Positions 21,583 to 32,898 of a DNA stretch of 64,000 nucleotides are shown in pieces. The position numbers were made by a program, and so were the translations under genes. The DNA comes from Asterias amurensis. Taxonomy: Eukaryota; Echinodermata; Asteroidea; Forcipulatida; Asteriidae. Every line of letters begins with the position of its first letter. The stretch's first letter is position 1. The stretch spans positions 8,743,391 through 8,807,390 of the forward strand of contig NC_092657.1 of the NCBI RefSeq assembly GCF_032118995.1, read 5' to 3'. A model generated the notes under the pieces. The model was not told the origin of the DNA. It worked only from the letters and a program-made list of their open reading frames with translations, and made no database searches.

Positions 21583-21648
21583 ACAGCCAATCAAGCCCGA
21601 GTGGAAGCAATCAAGTATAAGAGAACCATTCATCAGTTGTTGTATGAG
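21496..21648 (+). CDS. Exon e10: GH and catalytic Tyr box, with premature stop
   Basis: In phase 0 the exon reads QPSEKTGVSQLMGHLETTQKKY, then TAA (21580-21582), then TANQARVEAIKYKRTIHQLL to the donor at 21649. LMGHxxTTxxKY is the GH...Y box of tyrosine recombinases. The open, family-like sequence after the TAA argues for a recent nonsense change, a polymorphism, readthrough or a sequencing error. The second Tyr of a usual YY pair is where the stop lies. Confidence 0.7.
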
Positions 21649-21908
21649 GTAGGTGCTGCTAAAATACTGCCAAGATTTATTTTACTGTAAGTAAGGGCAG
21701 ATCTTTAAAGAGGACTCTAACAAGCTTTTAAGGGGAGTCAAAGGTTTTAGGATGATTGTTGTGAAGGCGAGTTTCTGGCGTTGGTGGACCTCTTTAACCA
21801 CTTTTTCACCACTGAATTGTGTTTTTATAGCAGTACAAAGAAGGCTGAGTTTCCCATGTGATATACATAATTATGATACAAGTCTAATTTCAACCTTTTT
21901 TTCACCAG

Positions 21909-22307
21909 AACACTCCAGGTGGATCGGCAAATGACTCAGACCCAGAGCAGGTAAGCTAATGTGGACTGGGTTTCTCGCAATAATGACCTCATAGAATACG
22001 AAGCTAGACAGGTTGTTTAAACAATTTCAATGCTTTATGTGGTTAATTTTAAATTTAAGAAAAAGCAGAGGGACTATGAAACAAGCTACTGGGCCTGCTG
22101 GTCACTGAAAAAGTTTCCTTAATACTGACGACGCACAGTGAGATCCTGGACACTATAAGACACATTCTTATACATTCTTATAGTTTTTTTCATTGTACTA
22201 TGTGACACTAAAATTGTGGTTGTGTGCATGTTTGTTTGTTGTAGGAGGTACTGCTACCAGTTCCGCAAGCAGCTACTACATATCAGAGATCTTTCAGTAA
22301 ACACCAG
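21909..22307 (+). CDS. Tail exons e11 and e12
   Basis: e11 (21909-21950, 14 codons, NTPGGSANDSDPEQ) and e12 (22245-22307, 21 codons, EVLLPVPQAATTYQRSFSKH) are phase 0-0 with consensus splice sites. They lie downstream of the TAA, so they are coding only if the stop is bypassed; otherwise they are 3' UTR. The product is low-complexity and unrecognised. e12 is a paralogue of e13. Confidence 0.5.
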
Positions 22308-22311
22308 GTAT

Positions 22312-22690
22312 GTATTCAAAAGACAATGTATTAAAAGGACGCAACATACCACAAATAAGCATGTAAGAACAATGACCAAACAGCCCCCACTCACAAGCAT
22401 CATTAGAAAACGCAGATTGCAGTGGTTTGGTCGCCTCCAACGAATGGAAACAAATCGCATCACTAAACAACTCTACAAATGGTCACCAACCCATGGGAAA
22501 CGCAGGCGAGGGTGCCCTAGGACATCATGGAAAAATGCAATCCAGAGGGACCTCTCCAGACTTGGCAGGGGGTGGTCTGTTGAGGACGCAGAAGTTGCAA
22601 CTCAAGATCAGTCTATTTGGAAGCGTCTCACAAGTCATCATCGGTGCAGAAATGCATGATGCTAACCGATGATGATGATGATGATATGCT
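22312..22690 (+). mobile_element. RTE-like LINE 3' end with (GAT)n tail, copy 2
   Basis: The same C-terminal RT fragment as at 2741, extended upstream to about 22330 (RTQHTTNKHVRTMTKQPPLT). It ends in (GAT)n at 22671-22686. It inserted only a few bases after the donor of e12 and separates the duplicated exons e12 and e13. Confidence 0.72.
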
Positions 22691-23168
22691 GAAAGACTAA
22701 TAAGACGTTGACGCAGTATTGATGTTTGAAAATACCTTTTAATTTAGCTCTGTTGGTGGAGGCCCTCATACTGTACTCAACTTGAAAGTACAGGGGTTTA
22801 GATACACTCAAAAACAAAGTATAACCATAAAAGGATTTGTTTCTTACTTTATTAATGGGACATTTGAGTAATCATACACTACCGGGATATGTTTGGAGGG
22901 ATTAAGAAAGGGGGCTGTCTTATACAATATGAGTGTGGGTGATTGACCCATATTTGGACTTGGCTGTACCCTGTCCACTATCGGTCTCTCACTGCTTAAG
23001 AATGTGCAAGGTGGTCATATGGCCTCACCAACACACAGCTCCATTGTTTTATTCAAAACAATGAACTGCTTATAATTGTATAATACAACACAGTATTTAA
23101 GATTAGTTTTTAATATTTTACTCGCTAATAGTACTGTGAAACTAAACATTTGTGTTGTTTTGTCATAG

Positions 23169-24249
23169 GAGATGTCGCAACCTGATCCTCAATCAGCTAC
23201 TACATATCGGAGATCAGGCAGAAAACACCAGGTATGTTATCAAAAGACACAATCATGTTTTTCTGTTATCCCCAATTGAGTTCATAATCACAGATATAGC
23301 AAAACACATTTGTTTGGATTTCCCTATCTCAGACTTGTCTTGCATTAAACTTCTGAAACCCATCTGCTCTTCTGTTAGGTGTGCTTCATGAGGGTCTATT
23401 TCAGAGGCGGACCATTTTCAAAGCTTCATACTTAAATCTTACCTGGAAGAAGCTACTGATTTCACTAGATTCACATTCCCTGGTTGCACAAAATTATTTA
23501 GGACTCTGTGTCTGTGTACAGCACAGAAGAAAAGTCCTAATATTTAGGACTATCGTTTGCCCATTGTGAATTTTTTTTTTTTTTTTAAAGGAAATCCCAA
23601 GTGTATCAGATCGATGTGACGACTTGGCAGCTGACTCCGATGACCCAGACATACAACAGAGGGTAGGTTGAGAATAAGGTATGTTTATTTTTTAATTTTT
23701 TAAAGACATTGACCTACGCAGCCAACTTGTTTGTCTTGCCCACACCTGTACAAGTTAAGGGAGAATGCTGTGCAGTTACTTAGGATCACCCTCAGGGCAA
23801 TACCAGCGTGACTGACATTACATTTTTTACTAATTTTTAATATCTAATCAGCTCTCATGTCTAAACAATGACAGCTATCTAAACCATGTTTGGCATGGGG
23901 GATACTAGGACCTGAATACACAATACAGAATTGAAACTTTTAAATTTCATGTTCAGCTTTTCCGATTAGGGGGGTCATTAACTGCCGTGACTGACATTAC
24001 AAAAAGCGACGCAACCAAAAAGTGTCGATATGTTTTTAAAATTTCACTTCAAGTTAAAAGTGCTACAGATCTAAATCCATATTAACATTATAGCTCATAG
24101 GGTAACCAAAACTGCCCCTCACAGTTATCAAATGATGCTTCAAATTTCCCACAAATTGAACATGAATTCTAATTTAGTGTGGGGTAATGTTTTTTTTTCA
24201 TCCCCAGAATGACCATCTGGAAAATCTCCCCTTCTGCGGATTGTTAGTG
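23169..24249 (+). CDS. Tail exons e13-e15
   Basis: e13 (23169-23231, EMSQPDPQSATTYRRSGRKH-type), e14 (23591-23662, EIPSVSDRCDDLAADSDDPD-type) and e15 (24208-24249, NDHLENLPFCGLLV) are all phase 0-0 with GT/AG borders. e13 matches e12 in length and in ATTYxRSxxKHQ. Intron flanks such as TATGT-ATCAAAAGACA are also shared, showing an intragenic exon duplication. They lie downstream of the TAA in e10. No domain is recognised. Confidence 0.5.
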
Positions 24250-24829
24250 GTAAGTGTTTTGAATCATTAACCATTATTTAAATGATATCAACTGTGCTGT
24301 ATGTGACTTTATCACAAAAAAAATTGTTCACAGTCTCAGTAAAGTCAACAAAGAACCAATTTAATAGCATTATGCCATCCTCACATTTACATACAACTGC
24401 ACTGTAAACATTTGAAATTTACTACCAGATAATCAGAATCAGACAAAGACAAGGTGCACAGTTGGACAGTGATGTTGTATTTTATTTGGTTTTTGATGCC
24501 ATTTGGAGAGTCATAATATTAAAATATATAGGATTAGAGGCATTGCATGGTGAGGTATCAATGTATATTTGGTTTGCGGTAACACCATGTGTGTATCTAC
24601 TTGCCAGGTAGAGTTGTTCTTAGAGAACTGTCTTGCTTTATTCTACTGCCATGGAGTAGATAATCAGAGGTTCGGGAGACTTCTCAGTTCTGAAAAGAAC
24701 TGACCTGTTTTTTTAACTTTTACCAGGGCAGATGGTATAGAAAATAGACTGGACTACTACTTTAGCTTATAGGATCGTAATTAAATGTACTGCCACAGAG
24801 TCAGTTCTGAATTGGTGTCAACGTTTTGA

Positions 24830-25339
24830 CTAGCTTGCTCTAGTCATCGTCAGGAGACTATTTTGTACCTCAGTTTACTACTGTTAGTTAACGCTTCTGA
24901 TGTCGAACTGAATCCTGGTCTACGGACCCCGAAATACCCATGCCAAATTTGCAGCCGTGCTGTAACATGGAAGCAACGGGGGGTTGCTTGTGACGACTGC
25001 CAACAATGGTACCATGCTGACTGCATGCATATGTCCACTCCAGTCTACATGTCGCTCAACAATGTCTCCTGGCACTGTGTAAACTGTGGCATGCCAAATT
25101 TTTCAACTAGCCTGTTCGAGTCATTCGTTGTTGATACTGAGAACTCATTTTCCCATCTAGATAGTGATAGTAATGTTTCAGCCACCACCGATACTTCTGT
25201 CTGTAGCGAAAGTTTAAGTCCTGGACCTCCATTGTCGTGTTCATCACCAGTAAATAAATCCCACACTCAAAGCAATAAGACTGGTAACAATATGAGAGTT
25301 TTAACTTCCAAAGTTCAAAGAACAAGCAGGAAGAAATAG
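24830..25339 (+). pseudogene. LINE polyprotein N-terminus: 2A-like motif and PHD finger (copy 2)
   Basis: Identical to copy 1 except for one residue (TSLFE for TNLFE). DVELNPGL again has Leu in place of the final Pro. The PHD finger cysteines and histidine are intact. The frame is lost at the same place before the endonuclease. Confidence 0.8.
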
Positions 25340-28073
25340 CCAATTTGATTGATTCCGCTGATCCTACCATCATCATTGGTACTGAAACTTGGCTGAACAG
25401 CAGTATCCACAACACAGAAATATTCCCTTCAGCTTATGACGTCATTCGTAAGGACCGCAGTGACGGTTATGGTGGAGTTCTTCTTGCCATCAAAAAGGAC
25501 TTTATCTACGACCGTGTGGAAAATGATTCTAGTGCTGAATGTGTCTTTGCGAAGTTCACCATGGCCAAAGACAAGACCCTCATTGTAGGCAGCATGTATC
25601 GACCAACCAACAATGATGTCCAGTATATGGAAACATTGTGCTCATGTGCTGAAAGAATAGCACGCAAGTTCAAGAATGCAGTGCTGTGGTTTGCTGGAGA
25701 TCTGAACCTACCTGATATCAATTGGGAGAGCTTGACAATTGATGGCAGACAATATCCTGAACAGTTGAATGAGCGATTCCTTGAATTTCTTCAAAACTGT
25801 GGCTTACAACAGATGGTCACCTTTCCAACTAGAGGTGAAAACACATTGGACTTGTTTCTCACTAACCGTCCTTCCTTGGTGAATAAGTGTACTCCCCTAC
25901 CAGCAATTGGAGATCATGAAATTGTTTTCACTGATTTGGGTGTCACACCCCAAAGGTGCAAGCCAGTGAAGCGAAAAATTCATTTATGGAAAAGAGCCAG
26001 TACGGAGAGCATGAAGGAGGAATGCTGCAAGTTCCAGAAAGAATTTGTTGATAAGTACGATGTTACCAGTCCAATTTCCCAGATGTGGTTTGACATCAAG
26101 TCAGCATTGCTTACCATCCTGGATAACGGTGTTCCTTCTAAAATGTCATCAACAAGGTTCAATCAACCCTGGATCACAACCTCACTGCGACGTTTAACGC
26201 GACGTAAAAAGCGGATTTTTACCAAAGCCAGGAAGACCAAAAAGCCAAAGGATTTCCAGCGCTACCAACACTTAAAGAAGGCTTCAAGGTCTGCCTGTAA
26301 ACATGCGTACAGTGAGTACCTCAACAACATCATCAGCCCTGAGTCGACAACTAACCCAAAACGATTCTGGGGTTTCATCAAAAGCAAAAAATGTGACAAT
26401 TCTGGCGTCTCTCCACTAAAGGCAAGAAATGGAGTTACGTACTCGGACAGTTTGACAAAAGCAAATATACTGAATGAACAGTTCTCAGTTTTCAACAAGG
26501 ACGAAGACAAGGCAACCATCAAAAACAAAGGCCCAAGTCCATTTCCCTCCATGGGTTCTTTTACTGTGTCATCCGAAGGAGTTAAAAAGTTACTTGATGG
26601 TCTTAACATCCATAAAGCAGCTGGTCCAGATGGTATACCATCCAGGGTATTGAAGGAGCTGTCAAAGGAACTTGCTCCAGTGCTTGCTTTATTCTTCCAA
26701 GCTTCTATCAATCAAGGTGTCTTACCGGAGGAATGGAAGGAAGCCAACGTCACCCCCATCTTCAAAAAGGGAGAGAGGAATAAGCCAGAGAACTACAGAC
26801 CTGTGTCACTGACTTCCATAACCTGTAAGATGCTGGAGCATGTGCTATGCAGCCAGATCCTGAACCACTGCGACAGAAACCACATTCTCACCAATGCTCA
26901 GTTTGGATTTAGGAAACGGCGCTCATGTGAAACACAACTACTGTTGACCATCCAAGATCTTGCTAGTTCCATTGATGCCAAAGGCCAAATAGATGTCATC
27001 CTATTAGATTTTTCAAAAGCCTTTGACAAGGTGCCGCATCAAAGGTTGCTACACAAGCTCAATTACTATGGAATTGATGGCAACATAAGTCAGTGGGTCA
27101 GCAATTTCCTAGAAAACCGCACTCAACAAGTCATCTTAGATGGAGCTACTTCAATCCCTGCACCAGTCCTATCTGGAGTGCCACAAGGAAGTGTTCTTGG
27201 ACCATTGCTGTTCCTGCTGTTTATAAATGACCTTCCTGACTGTGTCTCACAGGGCACAACAGCCAGATTATTTGCAGATGACTGTATCCTGTATCGTAAC
27301 ATCACGACAGAGGAGGATGCATCTATATTGCAGCAGGACTAGACCACCTTCAGCAATGGGAGAGTGACTGGAAAATGGAGTTCCACCCAAAGAAGTGCCA
27401 AGGTATCCATGTCACCAACAGAAGGAAGTTCATCAAGCAAACATACACAATTCACAACCACACTCTGGAAGAAGTCGACTCTGCAAAATATCTTGGGGTG
27501 AACATTCACAAAACCCTAAGCTGGAATAATCACATCAACAGCATCACCAACAAAGCAAATTCCATAAGGGCTTTTCTCAGCGCAACATACACCAGTGTCC
27601 CAGGAAAACAAAGGAGCTGTGCTACAAGACCCTAGTGCGGCCTATTGTAGAGTACTCCAGCATCATATGGGACCCCCAAACAGCTAGCTACACCCACAAG
27701 TTAAAAATGGTGCAGCGGCGCTATGCACGCTTTGTGCTTGGAGACTACCGAACAACAAGTAGTGTAACTGCCATGATCAGCCAACTTCAGTGGACCACAC
27801 TTCAAGAACGGCGTGCACAGGCCAAGGCAGTTATGATGTATAAGATTGTGAACAACCTGGTTGACGTCCCACACACATTTCTAGCTCCATGCACCGTTTC
27901 TCTGAGGGGTCATTCTTACAAATACATGATACCATTCACCAGGACAGGGGTCTACACACAGTCATTTTTTCCCCAATAGCATTAGGATATGGAACAATCT
28001 CCCGGTAGACCTGATCAACTGTACAACTCTTGCTAGTTTTAAGCAGGGTGTACAGTCAGTCCAGCTCCGCTAG
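25306..28073 (+). pseudogene. LINE endonuclease-reverse transcriptase, frameshifted (copy 2)
   Basis: Same domains as copy 1. The main frame stops at 27340-27342, and the RT C-terminus continues in other frames to 28071-28073. Residue differences from copy 1 in the main frame are H/R, K/E, R/W and Q/R. The RT boxes including FADD are intact, so only the frame breaks disable it. Confidence 0.87.
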
Positions 28074-28302
28074 GTCAGCCTGAGCTGTTTTTTAGCCGCA
28101 CGTTCACTGTTCACCCACCTGCACTGTATATGTCTACACCCTCGCATGCACACAACTACCACAGTTTGCAATACATCAGATGGTGGACTGTACTTTCACG
28201 GAAGAAGAAGAAGAAGAGACTCATTAAAATAACCATAAATGTAACTGTCAATTTTAAATATTCCATGAAAACAAAAGTTTGTTTCTCCTTTCTGTTCCTA
28301 AG

Positions 28303-29615
28303 GACAAGGAACCACAAAGACATCGAGCAACCATCGAACCACAAAGACCTCGAACAACCAACGAACCACAAAGACCTCGAACAAAATCAACACTACAACC
28401 TCAAGTGGTAAGTGCTATCACATACCTAAAACTTAACAGCTTTTTTTCTCCCTTCGAAATGTTTGTCAGGATTAACTTGGTCAGTTTAACTGACTAGCAT
28501 TGCCTAATACCCGGACATGTGTGTCTAATAATATCCACTGTTCTTCTTGCAACAACGAGACAACTAGACAATTGAATTCAGTTTCCTGGTATTCTTTTGA
28601 ACAATTCTGTGCACATTATTATTTACAACTATTTATATTTACAAACATTCTTAGTATCAAATTCAGTTGAGTCTTCACAAGTGTAAGTACAATTTCAAGT
28701 CTACTTTTCAGTGAAGACTTTCATTCAATTCAGTTGATCAATACTTTCAAGTCGTCACAAATTTATGTACAATTATCACAATATAATTATTAGTTGCTAC
28801 AGTAACCTTACATATATTACTTGTAAGCCATCAAAGTTATTATAACCAACTTGGTTCACCAAGTTGGGTGCTGGCTCTTCACACTGCATTTAAGTGTAGG
28901 TGAGGGTAGTCAAGGCTGCTCACTTTTCAGTGAAGACTTTCATTCACTTGCCATGCCCTTGGCTTCTTCAATCGGTTTGGTCTTTGGGAAATCGGCCTTC
29001 TCGTCTCTCTCTCTCCCTTACTCTCTCTCTCTCTCAAGTCTTTTTCAGAATGAACTTTCAGACCAGAACTCAGTTATAACTCTTAGCTCGGAACTCGGAA
29101 CCATCTATAATAATTAAAACAATCAAGGACACCCGGAATAATATACAATCTTATGGCTAGAACAACTTTCATAGAACAAAATCAGGTTAGACGTAGTCTT
29201 CATTTTGATAATAAGACAAAATATCTGTGATCATCAGTAACATCATTCATAAATATTTACAAGCCAGATCTGTTAAACAACTCTTTCATTGAAAGAACTT
29301 CTCACAATATAGACAATTACAAGTCGGTAATACCTTCAACTTGAACCAAGTTTTTTTCTCCTGTCTGTTCCTAAGGACAAGGAACCCCAAAGACATCGAG
29401 CAACCATCGAACCACAAAGACATCGAGCAACCATCGAACCACAAAGACATCGAGCAACCATCGAACTACAAAGACATCGAGCAACCATCGAACCACAAAG
29501 ACTTTGAGCAACCATCGAACCACAAAGACATCGAGCAACCATCGAACCACAAAGACCTCGAACAACCAACGGACCACAAAGACCTCAAACAAAATCAACA
29601 CTACAACCTCAAGTG
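28303..29615 (+). CDS. Tail exons e16 and e17 with 27-bp minisatellite
   Basis: e16 (28303-28407, 35 codons) and e17 (29376-29615, 80 codons) are duplicates sharing the start DKEPQRHRATIEPQ, the end KSTLQPQV and both intron flanks. They differ by exactly 135 bp, five 27-bp units encoding the nonapeptide TIEPQRHRA. In phase 0, e17 has a TGA at 29505-29507 (CGA to TGA). Another frame (EQPSNHKDI repeats) is open throughout. They follow the TAA in e10, so coding status is doubtful. Confidence 0.5.
28408..29375. other. Intron e16-e17
   Basis: Contains a short duplicated motif (TTCAGTGAAGACTTTCATTC near 28710 and 28928) and a CT-rich stretch near 28998-29034. No gene is seen. Confidence 0.5.
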
Positions 29616-29914
29616 GTAAGTGCTATCACACACCTCAAACTGAATAGTTGTTTTTTGTCCCAATTTCATGCTTAAACTTTGAAAGAGTAGCAATAAGCTC
29701 TACTATACTGTAAAAGGGAAGGTATTTTGGGAACAAAGCCCCTGATGGCGTCATAGCAGCATGCTTCAGGGGGGTAATTTCAAATTTAAAAAGCTGACAT
29801 ACCAGTGAAATAACAAGCTACTGGTTCTTTGAGAGAGTAGCAAAGCTCTAATAAACCGTAAAAGGGAAGTAATGCATAATCACTTAACTTTGCACATTCT
29901 TATTTTCTTTTCAG

Positions 29915-30835
29915 ACGAAGAAATTACGCAAGTTCTCAAGTAAATTGTTTAGCCATGAACAAGACATCACTTTGTTGGAAGAAGTCAACAGACTTCGTAC
30001 CTTGGAGGAAGCAAAACCTGGGAAAAGTCGAAACCTAAAGGATTTGGTGCGTATTACAATAATTTTTTAGAATTTTTTAGAGCTGAAATAACTTTTCCTG
30101 GCTCATCAGCTCCACTACTCATCTTATCGCAATCATGGTGTGCATGCTGATTCCATCATCTTGCCATATTTGGAGTACCACCTCTAATAATTCCAATATC
30201 ACTTCTTTTGTTCAAACTAATCCAAAACATACCCTAAGCTATAATGGTCTTTCAAAAAAAGTAGCTCAAAACCAGTTTTGCAAATATTTTTATAGTTAAA
30301 TATGATACTACTAATAAGCCTCTTCTAAAATTGCAAAGTCAACGGCTGTTTTAGATCACAATGAATATTAATCTATGTGTAGACTCAAAACAGCCGTCGC
30401 ATTTATCACCTGACACGCATGGCGGTCTGTCAACCAAATAGTTTAAATACATTGTTGTAGTTGTCAAACTTATGCTATATTTTCTCCTACATGAAGTCAT
30501 TAAAAGGAATGTTTTGTTTTCCCTCTCAATGCAGGTAAAAAAGGAAGAAGAAAACAATAGCCCGGTACACGATGATACAAATATGTTTTTTGTTTGGGTA
30601 CTAATTAATCCTCCTTCACATCATTTTGATAATATAGTTCTGTTTCAGGATGAATTCTGTACTGCATTCAACATGAACAAATGTGTCGGGTTGTTTTCAT
30701 TGTTTTTCCCCATTTGCACCCACTTCTTCCTCACAGGTCAGACAAATGATGTCTGAAACGCCTGGTCTGAGTATCTACACACTTATTCAAGTATACGACC
30801 ACATGCGGAGGTTGGTCAACTGTCAAGAATCATGA
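29915..30835 (+). CDS. Last tail exons e18-e20
   Basis: e18 (29915-30046, 44 codons, KLRKFSSKLFSHEQDITLLE) is a basic then helical segment. e19 starts at 30535 (VKKEEENNSPVHDDTN); its end is unclear, possibly at 30597 with a weak GTACTA donor. e20 starts at 30737 (QMMSETPGLSIYTLIQVYDH) and ends at TGA 30833-30835. All fit phase 0. The helical pattern of e18 and e20 could form a short coiled or packing domain. No family is recognised. Confidence 0.45.
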
Positions 30836-30908
30836 AGCTACTGAAGATTGGTTCACAGTAATTATGACATATCCAAGGTAAAAATTACAAGGTTAGGTTA
30901 AAAAAGGG

Positions 30909-31412
30909 CAGTCTACCCGCAGGTCACTAAATTTATTTTCATTTTATCTGCAAATTTTTCATCGATTTTGGTGCGTGACCTCTTTGTGAATATATAATTA
31001 GTCCAAAGGGCCTCTGGAATTCGGTCATTTTCGGCCGCTTCTGAAATGTATTGACAGAAATAATTTTGAAAAGAGAACACGACGTTATGAATTTCAGCAA
31101 CAGTCCCCAATTAGTTTATATGGATAGATTATTTCATATTCTTCCCTAAAATGTTAAAAGCGAGACCGGATCGTAGCGAGTCTCATTCAGCTTAGATATA
31201 GTAGACAGGCTAGCTCTGTTGTGGATTTAAGCCATTGTTTTTTTAAGCCATTTTTTACGTACAAACTTTTCATATAAGGCTGAAAAAGACTGAATTTCAG
31301 AAGCCCTTTGGACATATATTCAAACCGAGTTCACGCATGAAAAACCACACCAAATACTGCAGATAAAATCGAGCAAAAGCTCATTAAAAACGCATGGGTT
31401 GCGGGTAGGCTG
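30909..31412. mobile_element. Non-autonomous DNA element, about 504 bp
   Basis: Ends are inverted: CAGTCTACCCGCA at the left and TGCGGGTAGGCTG at the right. Further inverted matches lie inside (TTTTATCTGC against GCAGATAAAAT, and CTTCTGAAAT against ATTTCAGAAG). No coding capacity and no clear target duplication. It lies just 3' of the host gene's last exon. Confidence 0.65.
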
Positions 31413-31689
31413 AGGTGTCTTCTTTATTTTAACTACATTTAACACTATGTTTGTTGGTTAAATTTGGTTAAAAACAAATCCTGTGTTTATGCTCGGTTAA
31501 AACATGGTACCTGAGGTGTAGAGCCAAGAGTTGCTTAAGACAACAAATTTGCTAAATAACAACAAAATTTTTTTTTATTTTATTCAGTTACTGCTCAAAA
31601 TTCCATGCGATGTACATTACTTTTGACTCTAGTTTTTAGCGGCGGTTCACTTAGAAAAAAAAATCTTTTAGAGTCTTAACCGATAACAA

Positions 31690-31852
31690 GGGAATCAAAG
31701 TGTGTTGAATGGATTTTCAACTAGTAGTTTAATCCCAATGAGGCCTGGTTCTTGATAATTTTACCGAGACGAAGCCGAGATAATTATCAAGAACCAGGCC
31801 TCAGCGGGTTTAAACCATTAGTTGAAAACCGATTCAACACACTTTGATTCCC
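31690..31852. mobile_element. Palindromic foldback element
   Basis: Left arm GGGAATCAAAGTGTGTTGAA pairs with TTCAACACACTTTGATTCCC at the right. Complementarity continues through TTTTCAACTA, GAGGCCTGGTTCTTGATAAT and their complements, leaving a loop of about 20 bp near 31765-31785. A relic lies at 20775. Confidence 0.88.
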
Positions 31853-32315
31853 AGTCATAAACACCTTTTTGGTAAAAAACATCAACACTTTTTGGTCAAA
31901 AAGTAAAATAAATGCAAACATTCTAATTGTTCAATGATTTCTTTAAACACAACACCCCTCCAGCTATGAAATGGTAAAGCCCTCTGCTCCCTCGGGTAAA
32001 CAACTCATTATAAGTGGGGTTTTTAAAATTACCCAAAATATTTACCCAGTGCCAACACTCTTATTTGTGACCCCAAAACACTGCACGATGGACTGAACAG
32101 GCATGGAGTCCAATTACATTATCATTGTTTGAAACCAAGACCAATACAAAGATGAACTCATGAGCCAGACTTCAGTAGATCCAATACAGGTGCCATTTTT
32201 AACCAAGCATAAAATTGGGATTTTTTACCACGATTTAGCCTTTACAACCATGAGGCTAAATTCAGTTTAAATGAAGCAAACCCCATTTTAATTTAGACCT
32301 CTTGTAATTTTAACC

Positions 32316-32582
32316 TAGAAGATATTCACAGTTGTGATTATAAGTTTGAAGTTGTATTGTTGAGTCTGTTCATGTTAAAACTCCAGTATTTCTTGTTGAA
32401 ATAAGTACGGTTGACAATTTACCAAAATGTTACTGGTAATTTAGGACAAGCTTTTAACCTAGAAGATGTTCACAGTTGTGATTATGAGTTTGAAGTTGTA
32501 TTGTTGAGTCTGTTTGTGTTAAAACTTCAGTATTTCTTGTTGCCAATTTACCGAAATTTTACTAGTAATTAAAGACAAGCCA
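32316..32582. repeat. Tandem duplication, unit about 135 bp
   Basis: Two copies beginning AACCTAGAAGAT(A/G)TTCACAG (about 32317 and 32457). They share GTATTGTTGAGTCTGTT and TATTTCTTGTTG. The second copy has a small deletion. No frame. Confidence 0.8.
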
Positions 32583-32898
32583 TTGCAGTTCCGTCCTAGG
32601 TTTTTAATGCGGGAACCTTTACAACACTTAAGAAAATGAGGCATAAAAATAATAACAGGTTCTTTTACAGTGCTTCACAGAGAAGCGACAAGTTCAGTGA
32701 CTTGTTTAAGGCCTAGTCACCAGGGGTAATAGTATTGATGTGCTTTCAGTATGCTCATATCGGGCTGTGATTAAGTGCTATGTAATAACCCGTTGTTACT
32801 ATTTGCAGTAATGAAAGGCATTGGTGGAGTCGACCTAGTGCAATGACGTCATGACGATGTCATCACCATAAACACCATCTTGTTGGTTAAAACTACAA

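Larger units (their letters stand above)
22395..28215 (+). repeat. Duplicated 5.8-kb block, copy 2 (in native gene context)
   Basis: Partner of 2739-8554. It begins inside the RTE-like fragment and ends at (GAA)5 at 28201-28215. Flanking exons e12 and e16 belong to the same gene, so this copy is the source or its locus. Confidence 0.9.
24578..28215 (+). mobile_element. CR1-like non-LTR retrotransposon, copy 2
   Basis: Nearly identical to copy 1. It lies in sense orientation in intron e15-e16. A 5' UTR block (about 24600-24850) precedes the polyprotein, and the 3' end is (GAA)5. It carries the frame breaks of copy 1 near 25303, 27340 and 27580, plus its own indel near 27970. Confidence 0.82.

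Noticed and set aside
21496..21619. Alternative frame of e10 ending at TAA 21617
   Set aside because: It is longer open, but has no family resemblance. The chosen frame contains LMGHxxTTxxKY and ends in phase with the donor.
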